From assembly GCA_902558375.1 (NCBI GenBank), contig CACEDQ010000004.1, positions 1 to 64,000 on the forward strand: a DNA stretch of 64,000 nucleotides, written 5' to 3'. Positions within the stretch are counted from its first letter, which is position 1. Each line of letters starts with the position of its first letter. A model generated the notes under the pieces. The model was not told the origin of the DNA. It ran no database searches and was given only the letters and a program-made list of their open reading frames with translations. Below, piece by piece: positions 19,408-27,190 of the stretch. The position numbers and the translations under genes are program-made. The DNA comes from an uncultured SAR86 cluster bacterium. Lineage in GTDB: Bacteria > Pseudomonadota > Gammaproteobacteria > Magnimaribacterales > D2472.

Positions 19408-20202
19408 ATGCAAAATAACACTCAAGCACAGTTAGAGTTTCCAACCGTAATGGGTCAACCATACGAGACTATTCCTGACGATCTTTTTATACCGCCAAAC
19501 GCATTAGAGCTTTGTCTAGAAACTTTTTCTGGACCAATGGATTTATTGCTATATTTAATAAAGAAAGAAAATATTAATATTCTTGATTTAGATGTATCTA
19601 AAATCACCGATCAATATATTGAATATATAGACTTGATGGATGCTTTGCAGTTTGAGCTAGCTGCTGAATATTTAGTAATGGCAGCAACATTAGCTGAAAT
19701 TAAATCAAGAATGATGCTGCCTCAAGATGTGCATGAGGAAGAGGAAGATGATCCTAAGTCCGCTCTCATAAAAAGACTTCAAGAATATCAAAGGTATAAG
19801 ACTGTTTCAGAAAAAATAGCAATTCTACCAAGAGTTGATAGAGATTTTTTTCTTGCATCGGCGTCGCTACCTAAAATCGAAGTAGAAAAAAAAGATATAC
19901 AAATTACTAAAGATGAACTTGTTGCTATTTTTCATGAAGTTAAAAATAGACCTGACTTAAAATCTAATCACCAAATAGATTTTGAAGAACTATCAACTCA
20001 AGAAAGAATACAAATTATTCTTGAGATACTTTCAAAAAGAAATGTTATTAGCTTTTCTAAAACTCTAAGAAAAACTGAAGGCAGACAGGGGGTGGTAGTG
20101 ACCTTCCTCGCATCCTTAGAACTAGCCAAAGATGGGCATCTTGAATTAATACAAAACGAAACTGAAGAGATTTTTTTAAAATCAAAAGGAGCGATAAGTT
20201 GA
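19408..20202 (+). CDS. scpA: segregation and condensation protein A
   Basis: ScpA is the kleisin that bridges the SMC/MukB-like heads in the bacterial condensin and works with ScpB. The family pattern is clear: LELCLETFSGPMDLLLYLIKKENINILDLDV, then QYIEYIDLMDAL and AAEYLVMAATLAEIKSRMMLP, with a winged-helix C-terminus that closes on the SMC head. The ORF track begins at a GTG (19399). The ATG at 19408 is preferred as it gives MQNNTQAQLEF and sits just after an inverted repeat. Length about 264 is usual. Its stop overlaps the scpB start (TTGA), so the two are translationally coupled. Confidence 0.94.
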   Translation: MQNNTQAQLEFPTVMGQPYETIPDDLFIPPNALELCLETFSGPMDLLLYLIKKENINILDLDVSKITDQYIEYIDLMDALQFELAAEYLVMAATLAEIKSRMMLPQDVHEEEEDDPKSALIKRLQEYQRYKTVSEKIAILPRVDRDFFLASASLPKIEVEKKDIQITKDELVAIFHEVKNRPDLKSNHQIDFEELSTQERIQIILEILSKRNVISFSKTLRKTEGRQGVVVTFLASLELAKDGHLELIQNETEEIFLKSKGAIS

Positions 20203-20768
20203 ACATTAAAATGATTAATACTGTTGAAGCCTTATTATTTGGCTCTGGAAGGCCCTTAAGAATATCTGAAATTAGAAGCTTGCTAGAATTTGATGGCGTT
20301 ACAGCTGAGTTATCTGAGATAAAACAGTGTCTAAATGAGTTAGAAACTAGATATATAGATTCATCTCTTGAAGTTGTTGAAATAGCTTCAGGATATAGAC
20401 TTCAAATAAGGCAAGAGTTTAGTCCTGCGTTATCACATCTTTGGAATGAACGTGCTCCAAGAATTTCAAAAGCATTAATGGAAACAATTTCAATTATTGC
20501 GTACAAGCAACCTGTAACTCGTGGCGATATTGAAGACATTAGAGGAGTGAGTGTCAGCACGCAAAGTATCAGATCTCTTCTTGAAAGGAATTGGATTAAA
20601 GTATCAGGGTTTAAAGATGCGCCTGGTAGACCAGCGTTGTACTCGACTACCAAAGAGTTTTTAGACGACTTAAATTTAAAAAGATTATCTGATTTACCCG
20701 AGTTACCTGATCCTGCAGATAATATTGTTCAGGATGATGATCATCAGACCATACCTCAAGCGGTATAA
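20199..20768 (+). CDS. scpB: segregation and condensation protein B
   Basis: ScpB dimerises and binds ScpA in the SMC complex through two winged-helix domains. The sequence has the family core VEALLFGSGRPLRISEIRSLL, SGYRLQIRQEFSPAL, ALMETISIIAYKQPVTRGDIEDIRGVS and VSGFKDAPGRPALYSTT. Length 189 is typical. The start is TTG at 20199, overlapping the scpA stop by four bases. AAGGAG lies about 8 bases upstream, which decides in favour of this TTG over the internal ATG. Confidence 0.95.
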   Translation: MNIKMINTVEALLFGSGRPLRISEIRSLLEFDGVTAELSEIKQCLNELETRYIDSSLEVVEIASGYRLQIRQEFSPALSHLWNERAPRISKALMETISIIAYKQPVTRGDIEDIRGVSVSTQSIRSLLERNWIKVSGFKDAPGRPALYSTTKEFLDDLNLKRLSDLPELPDPADNIVQDDDHQTIPQAV

Positions 20769-20777
20769 AAATCTTTA

Positions 20778-21503
20778 ATGACTGAAAGATTGCAAAAGTT
20801 TCTTGCCAGTGCTGGTATAGGATCGAGAAGAGGTTGTGAACAGTTAATTAAAGATGGGAAGGTTATTGTAAATGGAAAAGTTGCAGAACTTGGAACCACT
20901 GTCTCAGAAAAAGATATTGTTGAGTTTGATAGTAAAATAATTCAAGTCAAACAGAGTGAAATAAAACTTATTGCGCTAAATAAGCCTGAGGGAGTGCTCT
21001 CATCTTCTGCAAGAGAAAAAAAGATTCCTATTGTTTATGATTATTTACCAAATTCAAGAAATCAAAGAAACTGGATTTCTATCGGAAGGCTTGATATTAA
21101 TACTTCAGGATTAATGTTATTTACTAATGATGGTAATTTTGCAAATTATTGTATGCACCCATCAAATACCATAGATAGAGAATATTTAGTTCGTGCTAGA
21201 GGTGAATTTTCTCAAGATAAAAAAAAATCAATGATTGAAGGCATAACAATTGACGGTGAACTCCATCAATTTACCGATGTTGTTGAAGGAGAAAGAAATG
21301 GAAGCAATCAGTGGTTTTCAGTATGTTTAATAAGTGGAAAAAATAGAGAAGTAAGAAAATTATTTCAATCTTTAGATATGGAAGTAAGCAGATTAAAAAG
21401 AACTAGATTTGGACCAATTTTCTTACCCTCAACTTTAAAAAAAGGTAAAACTCTTGAATTGAGTGAAAAAGAAATTAACGAATTAAAGAATTATGGCAAG
21501 TGA
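20778..21503 (+). CDS. rluB: 23S rRNA pseudouridine synthase B (RluB type)
   Basis: RluB modifies a uridine in 23S rRNA. An S4 RNA-binding domain comes first (ERLQKFLASAGIGSRRGCEQLI, about 1-60). The catalytic domain follows with the aspartate motif GRLDINTSGLMLFTNDG, and the C-terminal SGKNREVRKLFQSL. Length 241 matches RsuA/RluB proteins without the long basic tail of E. coli RluB. scpA-scpB-rluB is a common gammaproteobacterial order, which favours RluB over RsuA or RluE. It overlaps the next gene by 11 bases. Confidence 0.92.
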   Translation: MTERLQKFLASAGIGSRRGCEQLIKDGKVIVNGKVAELGTTVSEKDIVEFDSKIIQVKQSEIKLIALNKPEGVLSSSAREKKIPIVYDYLPNSRNQRNWISIGRLDINTSGLMLFTNDGNFANYCMHPSNTIDREYLVRARGEFSQDKKKSMIEGITIDGELHQFTDVVEGERNGSNQWFSVCLISGKNREVRKLFQSLDMEVSRLKRTRFGPIFLPSTLKKGKTLELSEKEINELKNYGK

Positions 21504-22086
21504 TGTTAAATCAGAAACCGCTTATAAATCTTTATTAAAGACTTCAAAAAATAAAAAACATCATCGACTTAATAAATTCTTAAAAGAAACAGAAATAATA
21601 TCTATAGACTCTAGGCGGAATAAAAACTTATCACTAAAGTTTTTTATTATTAAGACAATCATAGGCCAGCAAGTCTCAATAGGAGCAGCTGCATCAATAT
21701 GGAAAAAAACTGAAAAGTTACTTAATCATAAAAAAAGAATTTCATCAGGAGATCTTGCTGATTGTGGTTTATCAAGACCAAAAGCCAGTTACATTAATGA
21801 GGTTTTGAGCAATCAAAATTTAGACTGTTATACAAAAAAAGATTTGAAAAAAATGAATCAGGTTGATATTTCAGATCTATTTTTAAAAATTAAAGGAATA
21901 GGACCATGGACTTTAGGAATAATTCAGATGTTTTACCTTGGACAAGAAGATATTTACTTGACTGGTGACTTGGGAATAAAAAAAGCAGGATTAAATTTTT
22001 TTAAGTCAGATAATTATGAAGCCAAAGACTACTCACCATACAGGACATATCTATGCATGTATCTATGGAAAAGTCTTAATGATTAA
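21493..22086 (+). CDS. DNA-3-methyladenine glycosylase II-like protein (HhH-GPD)
   Basis: This 197-residue protein is a compact HhH-GPD DNA glycosylase, probably removing alkylated bases. It shows LKFFIIKTIIGQQVSIGAAASIW (family I-x-x-Q-Q-x-S), the hairpin KIKGIGPWTLGIIQMFYLG, and the catalytic aspartate in YLTGDLGIKKA. It lacks the N-terminal domain of E. coli AlkA and is closer to the short Mag/AlkA forms. It has no iron-sulfur cysteine cluster, unlike Nth. The gene overlaps rluB by 11 bases and meets yciK tail-to-tail with a 4-base overlap. Confidence 0.88.
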   Translation: MASDVKSETAYKSLLKTSKNKKHHRLNKFLKETEIISIDSRRNKNLSLKFFIIKTIIGQQVSIGAAASIWKKTEKLLNHKKRISSGDLADCGLSRPKASYINEVLSNQNLDCYTKKDLKKMNQVDISDLFLKIKGIGPWTLGIIQMFYLGQEDIYLTGDLGIKKAGLNFFKSDNYEAKDYSPYRTYLCMYLWKSLND

Positions 22087-22829
22087 TTTTTAAATTCTAT
22101 GTATCTTAAATCTGATTTTGAACTTTCTTTTGATAGCATCCATAAATAATATTTCATAAGCGATGATGGCTCTTTAAGAGTTGAAGCGTTTTCTGCAGGA
22201 TAAGCAAAAGCTCTCATTGATGTTCTGGTTGCCCCTGGATCAAAATTAAATACTCTTATATTTGTTATTGGCTCAAGTTCATCATTTAAAATCTCTGCTA
22301 AAGATTTCACAGCAGTCTTAGAGATTGCATATGCTCCCCAAAATGCTCTACCTTTTCTTACAACTCCAGAGGAGGTAAATATTACTCTTGGATTTTTAGA
22401 ATCAGCCATTAAAGGAGTGAGATATTTTGTTAACAAATATGTACTAGTTAAGTTTGTATTTATAACTTTGTTCCAGGTCTTTAAATCAAAATCATGAATT
22501 GATGACATTTTTCCAATTATTGCTGCATTATGAATAATGCCATCTAATATATTTACATTCTCAGAGATAATATTTGCAATGTTCTGTGATTTATTTTCAT
22601 CTAAATCATTCAAATCGCATTGAATAATTAGGGGAGAGGTTTCTGTTGTATCTATAATTTCATCATAGACCTTATCCAAAGCCTTTTCATCGCGGCCATG
22701 TAGAATAATATTTGCCCCATAGGAGCTTAATGTTACTGCTAATTCTTTACCTATTCCTTTAGATGCACCTGTGACTAAAATATTTTTATTGTTGAGAAAA
22801 TTTTTTTCAAATGTATTTTTTATTTTCAT
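22083..22829 (-). CDS. yciK: YciK-like short-chain dehydrogenase/reductase
   Basis: This is a Rossmann-fold NAD(P) oxidoreductase. The cofactor motif VTGASKGIGKELA is near residue 20, the NNAG-like element is HNAAIIGKM, and the catalytic Tyr-Lys pair is in GAYAISKTAVKSL with the upstream serine in FTSSGVV. It is 248 residues. The neighbours ubiG and mupP and their order match the Pseudomonas ubiG-mupP-yciK block, which is the reason for the name. The natural substrate of YciK is not known. The start overlaps the upstream phosphatase stop by 4 bases. Confidence 0.88.
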   Translation of the reverse strand: MKIKNTFEKNFLNNKNILVTGASKGIGKELAVTLSSYGANIILHGRDEKALDKVYDEIIDTTETSPLIIQCDLNDLDENKSQNIANIISENVNILDGIIHNAAIIGKMSSIHDFDLKTWNKVINTNLTSTYLLTKYLTPLMADSKNPRVIFTSSGVVRKGRAFWGAYAISKTAVKSLAEILNDELEPITNIRVFNFDPGATRTSMRAFAYPAENASTLKEPSSLMKYYLWMLSKESSKSDLRYIEFKN

Positions 22830-23491
22830 AACAATTTTAGAGCGTTGATTATTTCATCTGCCTTGTTAACTATTATTGATTCTGGATATATCTCATCTTT
22901 ATCTAAACTATAGCCGTAAAGACAACCAATAGTTTTTGTTCCTGCATTTTTACCAGCGATTAGATCGTTTGGGTGATCTCCAACATAAACGCTTTCTTTA
23001 GGATCAACTCCTATTTTTTTACATGCTAAAAGTATACCTTCTGGACTGGGCTTACTATTTTGAAGATGATCTGGACATACAAGTGCCTTGCAATTTTTAA
23101 GCTCATCGAAATAATTAATAAGAGGTTCAGCATAATCAAAAGGTTTATTAGTTACTATCCCATAAGGAATGCTATTTTCATCTAATTGATTTAATAGTGA
23201 TGATATACCGGCAAATAGCTTTGATTTATTAGTTAGGTTATTTTTATATTCTATAAGAAACTCATTCCTGTATTCATTAAAGTCTGGATGATCTCTTGTG
23301 ATCTCAAATCCAATTTCAGTAAATTTTACAGAACCTTCTGAAACAAAAGATCTTATATGATCGAAATCTAAAGTAGCTCTTCCATGTCTTTTTAAAATAT
23401 TATTTAGAGATAGAACAAAATCAGGAGCAGTATCAATAACCGTTCCATCAAGATCAAATAAAACTAATTTTGGACTAAGGCTTTTTTGCAT
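22826..23491 (-). CDS. mupP: HAD-family phosphatase, probable N-acetylmuramic acid 6-phosphate phosphatase (MupP)
   Basis: The HAD nucleophile motif LFDLDGTVIDTAPDF opens the protein. VTNKPF gives motif II, and SKPSPEGILLACKKIG with VGDHPNDLIAGKNAGTKTIG gives motifs III and IV. A helical cap lies between about residues 20 and 85, as in phosphoglycolate phosphatase (Gph) and MupP. The two cannot be told apart by motifs. The position between ubiG and yciK, as in Pseudomonas where this gene is MupP of the peptidoglycan-recycling route, favours MupP. It overlaps both neighbours. Confidence 0.85.
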   Translation of the reverse strand: MQKSLSPKLVLFDLDGTVIDTAPDFVLSLNNILKRHGRATLDFDHIRSFVSEGSVKFTEIGFEITRDHPDFNEYRNEFLIEYKNNLTNKSKLFAGISSLLNQLDENSIPYGIVTNKPFDYAEPLINYFDELKNCKALVCPDHLQNSKPSPEGILLACKKIGVDPKESVYVGDHPNDLIAGKNAGTKTIGCLYGYSLDKDEIYPESIIVNKADEIINALKLL

Positions 23492-24167
23492 ACATTAAGT
23501 AATTAACACCTAAATCATTATTAATATTAGCTTTATGAGTTATCGGATTGTAAAACATTCCTTTGGTTTCAACTAACTCTGCAGAACTCTCTCTAATATA
23601 TGATCCTAGTGATGAAGGTTTTATGAATTTATCAAATTCATGAGTGCCTTTAGGTAATATGTTGAATATATATTCAGCTCCAACTATTGCAGTAATCCAG
23701 GATCTAGGATTTTTATTTATGGTAGATAAAAATAGATCTCCATTTGGTTTTAAAAGGTCAATACACGTTTTTACCAATAATTTAGGATCAGGAACATGCT
23801 CTAAAACCTCAAGGCATGTTACAACATCATATTTTTCTGTGCTTTTCTGAATTAAATCTTCAGCCGTGCTTTCTTGGTAGTCTATTGATTTATTATTTTT
23901 TTTTGCATGATGTTTTGCAATTTCAATACCAGGACCAGCAGCATCAATACCTGTAACGATTGCCCCTTTATCATGTAAAGCTTCTGCCAATATACCTCCA
24001 CCACAGCCCACATCTAGTAATGTTTTACCTTCTAATTCAACTTTTGATGATATGTATTCAGCTCTGAGCGGGTTGATTACATGAAGAGGTTTAAAGTCTC
24101 CAGATGTATCCCACCATTTCTCTGCAAGATCTGCGAATTTTTGAACTTCTTGTTGGTCTATGTTCAT
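23475..24167 (-). CDS. ubiG: ubiquinone biosynthesis O-methyltransferase
   Basis: UbiG carries out both O-methylations in ubiquinone synthesis. The N-terminus has FADLAEKWWDTSGDFKPLHVINPLR, which is diagnostic for UbiG. The SAM-binding motif I follows in LLDVGCGGGILAEAL, and VTCLEVLEHVPDP and PNGDLFLSTINKNPRSW are motifs II-III. Length 230 is usual. It is the first gene of the ubiG-mupP-yciK run and is divergent from pntA across a 178-base space. It indicates an aerobic, ubiquinone-based respiratory chain. Confidence 0.96.
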   Translation of the reverse strand: MNIDQQEVQKFADLAEKWWDTSGDFKPLHVINPLRAEYISSKVELEGKTLLDVGCGGGILAEALHDKGAIVTGIDAAGPGIEIAKHHAKKNNKSIDYQESTAEDLIQKSTEKYDVVTCLEVLEHVPDPKLLVKTCIDLLKPNGDLFLSTINKNPRSWITAIVGAEYIFNILPKGTHEFDKFIKPSSLGSYIRESSAELVETKGMFYNPITHKANINNDLGVNYLMYAKKP

Positions 24168-24286
24168 GAGAGAATTTTACCCTTAATAGAACTATTTAGA
24201 CATAGGGCAATAAATTAAATATGTGTAGTAAAACTACAATTTGAAAAGTGCTTTAATCATTTAAAATTCGGTATATTTTAATTAAA

Positions 24287-24315
24287 TTGACTTTTTATTT
24301 TTATTACGTTTTACT
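24287..24315 (+). promoter_or_regulatory. candidate sigma-70 promoter for pntA
   Basis: TTGACT (24287-24292) and TTTACT (24310-24315) are separated by 17 bases. That gives a transcription start about 24 bases before the pntA GTG. The rest of the ubiG-pntA space is AT-rich, with a small inverted repeat TGTAGT-AAA-ACTACA at 24224-24238. Assignment is by consensus match only. Confidence 0.4.
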
Positions 24316-24345
24316 TCACTACATACAAAGTTTAAAAAAATAATA

Positions 24346-25464
24346 GTGATTATTTCAGCATTAAAATCTAATGACCCAAAAGATCACAGGTCACCAATCC
24401 ATCCAGATACCATAAGTGCTTTAACAAGCCTAAAAGTTGAAATAAATTTCGAACGTGGCATTGGAGAGGGTATTAATTCAGACGATAGCGTTTTCGAAAA
24501 CCTAGGCCTCAAAAGTTCTTCAAGGTCCGAGTGTCTTGAAAAATCAGACTTGTTAATTTCCAATCAACCAATTTCAGCAGAAGAAATATCATCTATGAAA
24601 AAAGGCTCAACATTAATAGGAATGGTCAGTCCATTTTCTAATCAAGAGCTAATAAATGCTTGTGCAGCAAATAACATTAATTTAGTTAGCATGGAATTTA
24701 TTCCAAGAATTACCAGAGCTCAGAAAATGGACGTACTCAGCTCTCAAGCTAATCTTGCAGGTTATGCTGCAGTCATTGAATCAGCTAAACATTTATCCAC
24801 TGCTCTTCCAATGATGATGACCGCTGCTGGTACTTTAAAGCCCGCAAGAGTTTTTGTAATTGGTGTTGGAGTTGCTGGCCTACAAGCTATTGCAACAGCA
24901 AAAAGGCTTGGCGCTAGAGTAGACGCTTTTGATACAAGGGATGTTGTAGAAGAACAGGTCCAATCTTTAGGAGCTAAATTTGTAAAAATTGATCTTGGAG
25001 AAACAGGTCAGACAGATCAAGGCTATGCAAAAGAGTTAACACCAGAACAGGTTCAAAAACAAAAAGATCTACAAGCTGATGTTTGTGCTAGGTCTGACAT
25101 TGTTATTACAACCGCACAATTATTCGGAAGACCGGCACCAAAATTGATCGATACTGCTACTATAGAAAAAATGAAACCTGGTAGTGTAATTTTTGATATG
25201 GCTGTTGAATCCGGTGGTAATGTTGAGGGGTCTTTAGCCGATGAAGTAGTAATTAAAAATGGTGTAAAAATTATTGGTATTTCCAATTTAGCATCTTCGG
25301 TTTCAAATCACGCATCTCTAGCACTATCAAATAATTTTAACCATTGGATTACAGATTTTTTTAACAATGAAGATAGCTCAATCAACTTTGATTTCGATGA
25401 CGAGATCATAAAAAACAGTGTCATTGTATTTAATAGTAAAATTTTAAATGAGAGGTTCCAGTAA
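24346..25464 (+). CDS. pntAA: NAD(P) transhydrogenase subunit alpha part 1 (NAD-binding)
   Basis: This is domain I of the proton-translocating transhydrogenase, which uses the proton gradient to transfer hydride from NADH to NADP+. The 372 residues include SNDPKDHRSPIHPDTI, MEFIPRITRAQKMDVLSSQANLAGY, and the NAD fold VFVIGVGVAGLQAIATAKRL. The C-terminus ends before any membrane segment, so the membrane part is on the next gene. This is the three-gene form rather than the fused PntA (about 510 residues) of E. coli. The start is GTG with no clear ribosome site. Confidence 0.94.
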   Translation: MIISALKSNDPKDHRSPIHPDTISALTSLKVEINFERGIGEGINSDDSVFENLGLKSSSRSECLEKSDLLISNQPISAEEISSMKKGSTLIGMVSPFSNQELINACAANNINLVSMEFIPRITRAQKMDVLSSQANLAGYAAVIESAKHLSTALPMMMTAAGTLKPARVFVIGVGVAGLQAIATAKRLGARVDAFDTRDVVEEQVQSLGAKFVKIDLGETGQTDQGYAKELTPEQVQKQKDLQADVCARSDIVITTAQLFGRPAPKLIDTATIEKMKPGSVIFDMAVESGGNVEGSLADEVVIKNGVKIIGISNLASSVSNHASLALSNNFNHWITDFFNNEDSSINFDFDDEIIKNSVIVFNSKILNERFQ

Positions 25465-25465
25465 C

Positions 25466-25738
25466 ATGGAAATATATACTTTATTAGGTTTCGTTCTTAT
25501 CCTTTCTATTTATTTAGGTTTAGAGCTAATATCAAAAGTGCCAAGTACTCTTCACACTCCTTTAATGTCAGGAGCAAACGCTATTTCAGGTATTGCATTG
25601 GTGGGAGCTTTGGTTTTGTCAACAGATTCAAATCTTCAAAGCGCAATAGCTTTTTTAGCCGTCCTTTTCGCTTCAATTAATGTATTTGGTGGATATCTTG
25701 TTACTAATAGAATGCTGAAAATGTTTAAGAAGAAATAG
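25466..25738 (+). CDS. pntAB: NAD(P) transhydrogenase subunit alpha part 2 (membrane)
   Basis: This small membrane subunit forms part of domain II, the proton channel. After MEIYTLLGFVLILSIYLGLELI come HTPLMSGANAISGIALVGALVL and a third hydrophobic stretch, making three segments in about 90 residues. It ends in a basic tail (RMLKMFKKK). The ORF track begins at 25448 inside pntAA. The ATG at 25466 is preferred because it follows the pntAA stop and GAGG lies upstream of it. It is 2 bases before pntB. Confidence 0.93.
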   Translation: MEIYTLLGFVLILSIYLGLELISKVPSTLHTPLMSGANAISGIALVGALVLSTDSNLQSAIAFLAVLFASINVFGGYLVTNRMLKMFKKK

Positions 25739-25740
25739 TC

Positions 25741-27120
25741 ATGAGTATTTTTGAAGACATAACTGCAATACAAAATATCATTTATATCGTTGCTTCTATT
25801 CTTTTTATATCAGGTATTAAAATGCTTGGTAAAGAAGATACAGCTGTAAAAGGTAATTTCTTGTCAGCTTTTGCAATGTTTATTGCTGTTTTAGCAACTA
25901 TTATCTTTATAGTTGATCCAGTTATATTACTTGGTGGTATTTTACTTGGCGCTATTATTGGTTCAACAATAGCCTTAAAAGTGAAGATGACTTCTATACC
26001 TGAAATGGTAGCTTTATTTAATGGCTTTGGTGGATTGGCAACATTTTTAATTGCATGGTCTGAATATAATTCAATTCCAGATAATTATTTCCAGTATTTA
26101 TTGGTCATGGTCACAATATATATTGGAGGCGTTACCTTTACAGGGAGCTTGATAGCTTACGGAAAGTTGTCTGAAAAATTAAAAGTAGCTAAAACTTCTA
26201 TTGTTACAAAAATTTTTACTACTATTTTTTATGGATCAATATTATTTTTAATTTTTAGTATCTTGCTGCCATTTTTGCCTGCATTAGGTTTTAATTTCTT
26301 TACAGTGCTACTAGCGATTACTCTTCTTGGTGGTATAGGTTTCGTTTTGCCTATTGGAGGCGGCGATATGCCAGTAGTTATATCTCTGTTAAATTCATTT
26401 TCAGGAATTGCTGCTGCATTTGCCGGCCTTCTTTTATTAAATAATGTTTTAATTGTTGCTGGGTCACTTGTCGGTGCAAGTGGACTTATTCTTACAGTGA
26501 TAATGGCAAAAGCAATGAATAGATCTATCAATAATATTTTATTCGTTGGTTACGCTAGTGCATCTAAAGGCTCATCTTCAGAGGAGCAGGGTGAAGTAAG
26601 CCCAATTAATGTTGCTGATGCATTTTTAATTTTAGAAAGCGCAAGCTCAGTATTAATTATTCCTGGTTACGGCATGGCTGTTGCTCAAGCTCAGCATGTA
26701 GTTAGAGAGCTGGGTGAGTTACTTGAAGAAAATGGTACAGAAGTAAAATATGGCATACATCCTGTCGCAGGTAGAATGCCAGGCCATATGAATGTCTTAT
26801 TAGCAGAAGCAAATGTTCCTTATGATGTTTTAGCTGAACCTGATGATGTTAATCCAATTATGGACTCAGTCGATGTAGCTGTAGTTATTGGTGCCAATGA
26901 TGTTGTTAACCCCTCTGCCACTGAGGAGCCAGGTAGCCCAATATATGGAATGCCAATCATTGAAGTACATAACGCAAAGACAGTTTTTGTTCTAAAAAGA
27001 TCAATGTCTTCAGGCTTTGCAGGTGTTCAAAATCCATTATTTTTTAAACAAAATACTAGAATGTTATTCGGTGATGCAAAAGAGTCAATTGGTGGCTTAG
27101 TTTCCGAATTTAAAGACTAA
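25741..27120 (+). CDS. pntB: NAD(P) transhydrogenase subunit beta
   Basis: PntB carries the rest of the membrane domain (about nine helices, residues 10-255) and the NADP(H)-binding domain III at the C-terminus. Domain III motifs are VLIIPGYGMAVAQAQHVVREL, HPVAGRMPGHMNVLLAEANVPYD and VIGANDVVNPSATEEPGSPIYGMP. Length 459 is usual. With pntAA and pntAB it makes NADPH for biosynthesis. Seventy bases with a possible terminator or promoter separate it from gyrA. Confidence 0.97.
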   Translation: MSIFEDITAIQNIIYIVASILFISGIKMLGKEDTAVKGNFLSAFAMFIAVLATIIFIVDPVILLGGILLGAIIGSTIALKVKMTSIPEMVALFNGFGGLATFLIAWSEYNSIPDNYFQYLLVMVTIYIGGVTFTGSLIAYGKLSEKLKVAKTSIVTKIFTTIFYGSILFLIFSILLPFLPALGFNFFTVLLAITLLGGIGFVLPIGGGDMPVVISLLNSFSGIAAAFAGLLLLNNVLIVAGSLVGASGLILTVIMAKAMNRSINNILFVGYASASKGSSSEEQGEVSPINVADAFLILESASSVLIIPGYGMAVAQAQHVVRELGELLEENGTEVKYGIHPVAGRMPGHMNVLLAEANVPYDVLAEPDDVNPIMDSVDVAVVIGANDVVNPSATEEPGSPIYGMPIIEVHNAKTVFVLKRSMSSGFAGVQNPLFFKQNTRMLFGDAKESIGGLVSEFKD

Positions 27121-27135
27121 TTACTACATAAAATA

Positions 27136-27144
27136 TGCTAAAAT
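27136..27144 (+). promoter_or_regulatory. candidate extended -10 promoter for gyrA
   Basis: TGCTAAAAT fits an extended -10 element (TGn then TAAAAT). It would start transcription close to 27151, some 40 bases before gyrA. No good -35 is visible. It lies just before the hairpin described next, so only one of the two may be real. Confidence 0.3.
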
Positions 27145-27147
27145 ATA

Positions 27148-27170
27148 CCCTAAATTAGGGACCTTTTTTT
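27148..27170 (+). terminator. weak hairpin plus T-run between pntB and gyrA
   Basis: CCCTA and TAGGG can pair around AAT, and seven T follow 3 bases later. The stem is only 5 base pairs, though three are G-C, which is notable in so AT-rich a sequence. It could end the pnt transcript, or act in the gyrA leader if the upstream promoter is used. Confidence 0.35.
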
Positions 27171-27190
27171 ACATCAAAAATACATAGCAT

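Noticed and set aside
24224-24238. inverted repeat TGTAGT-AAA-ACTACA between ubiG and pntA
   Set aside because: Short and single; mentioned with the pntA promoter but not strong enough to call an operator or terminator.
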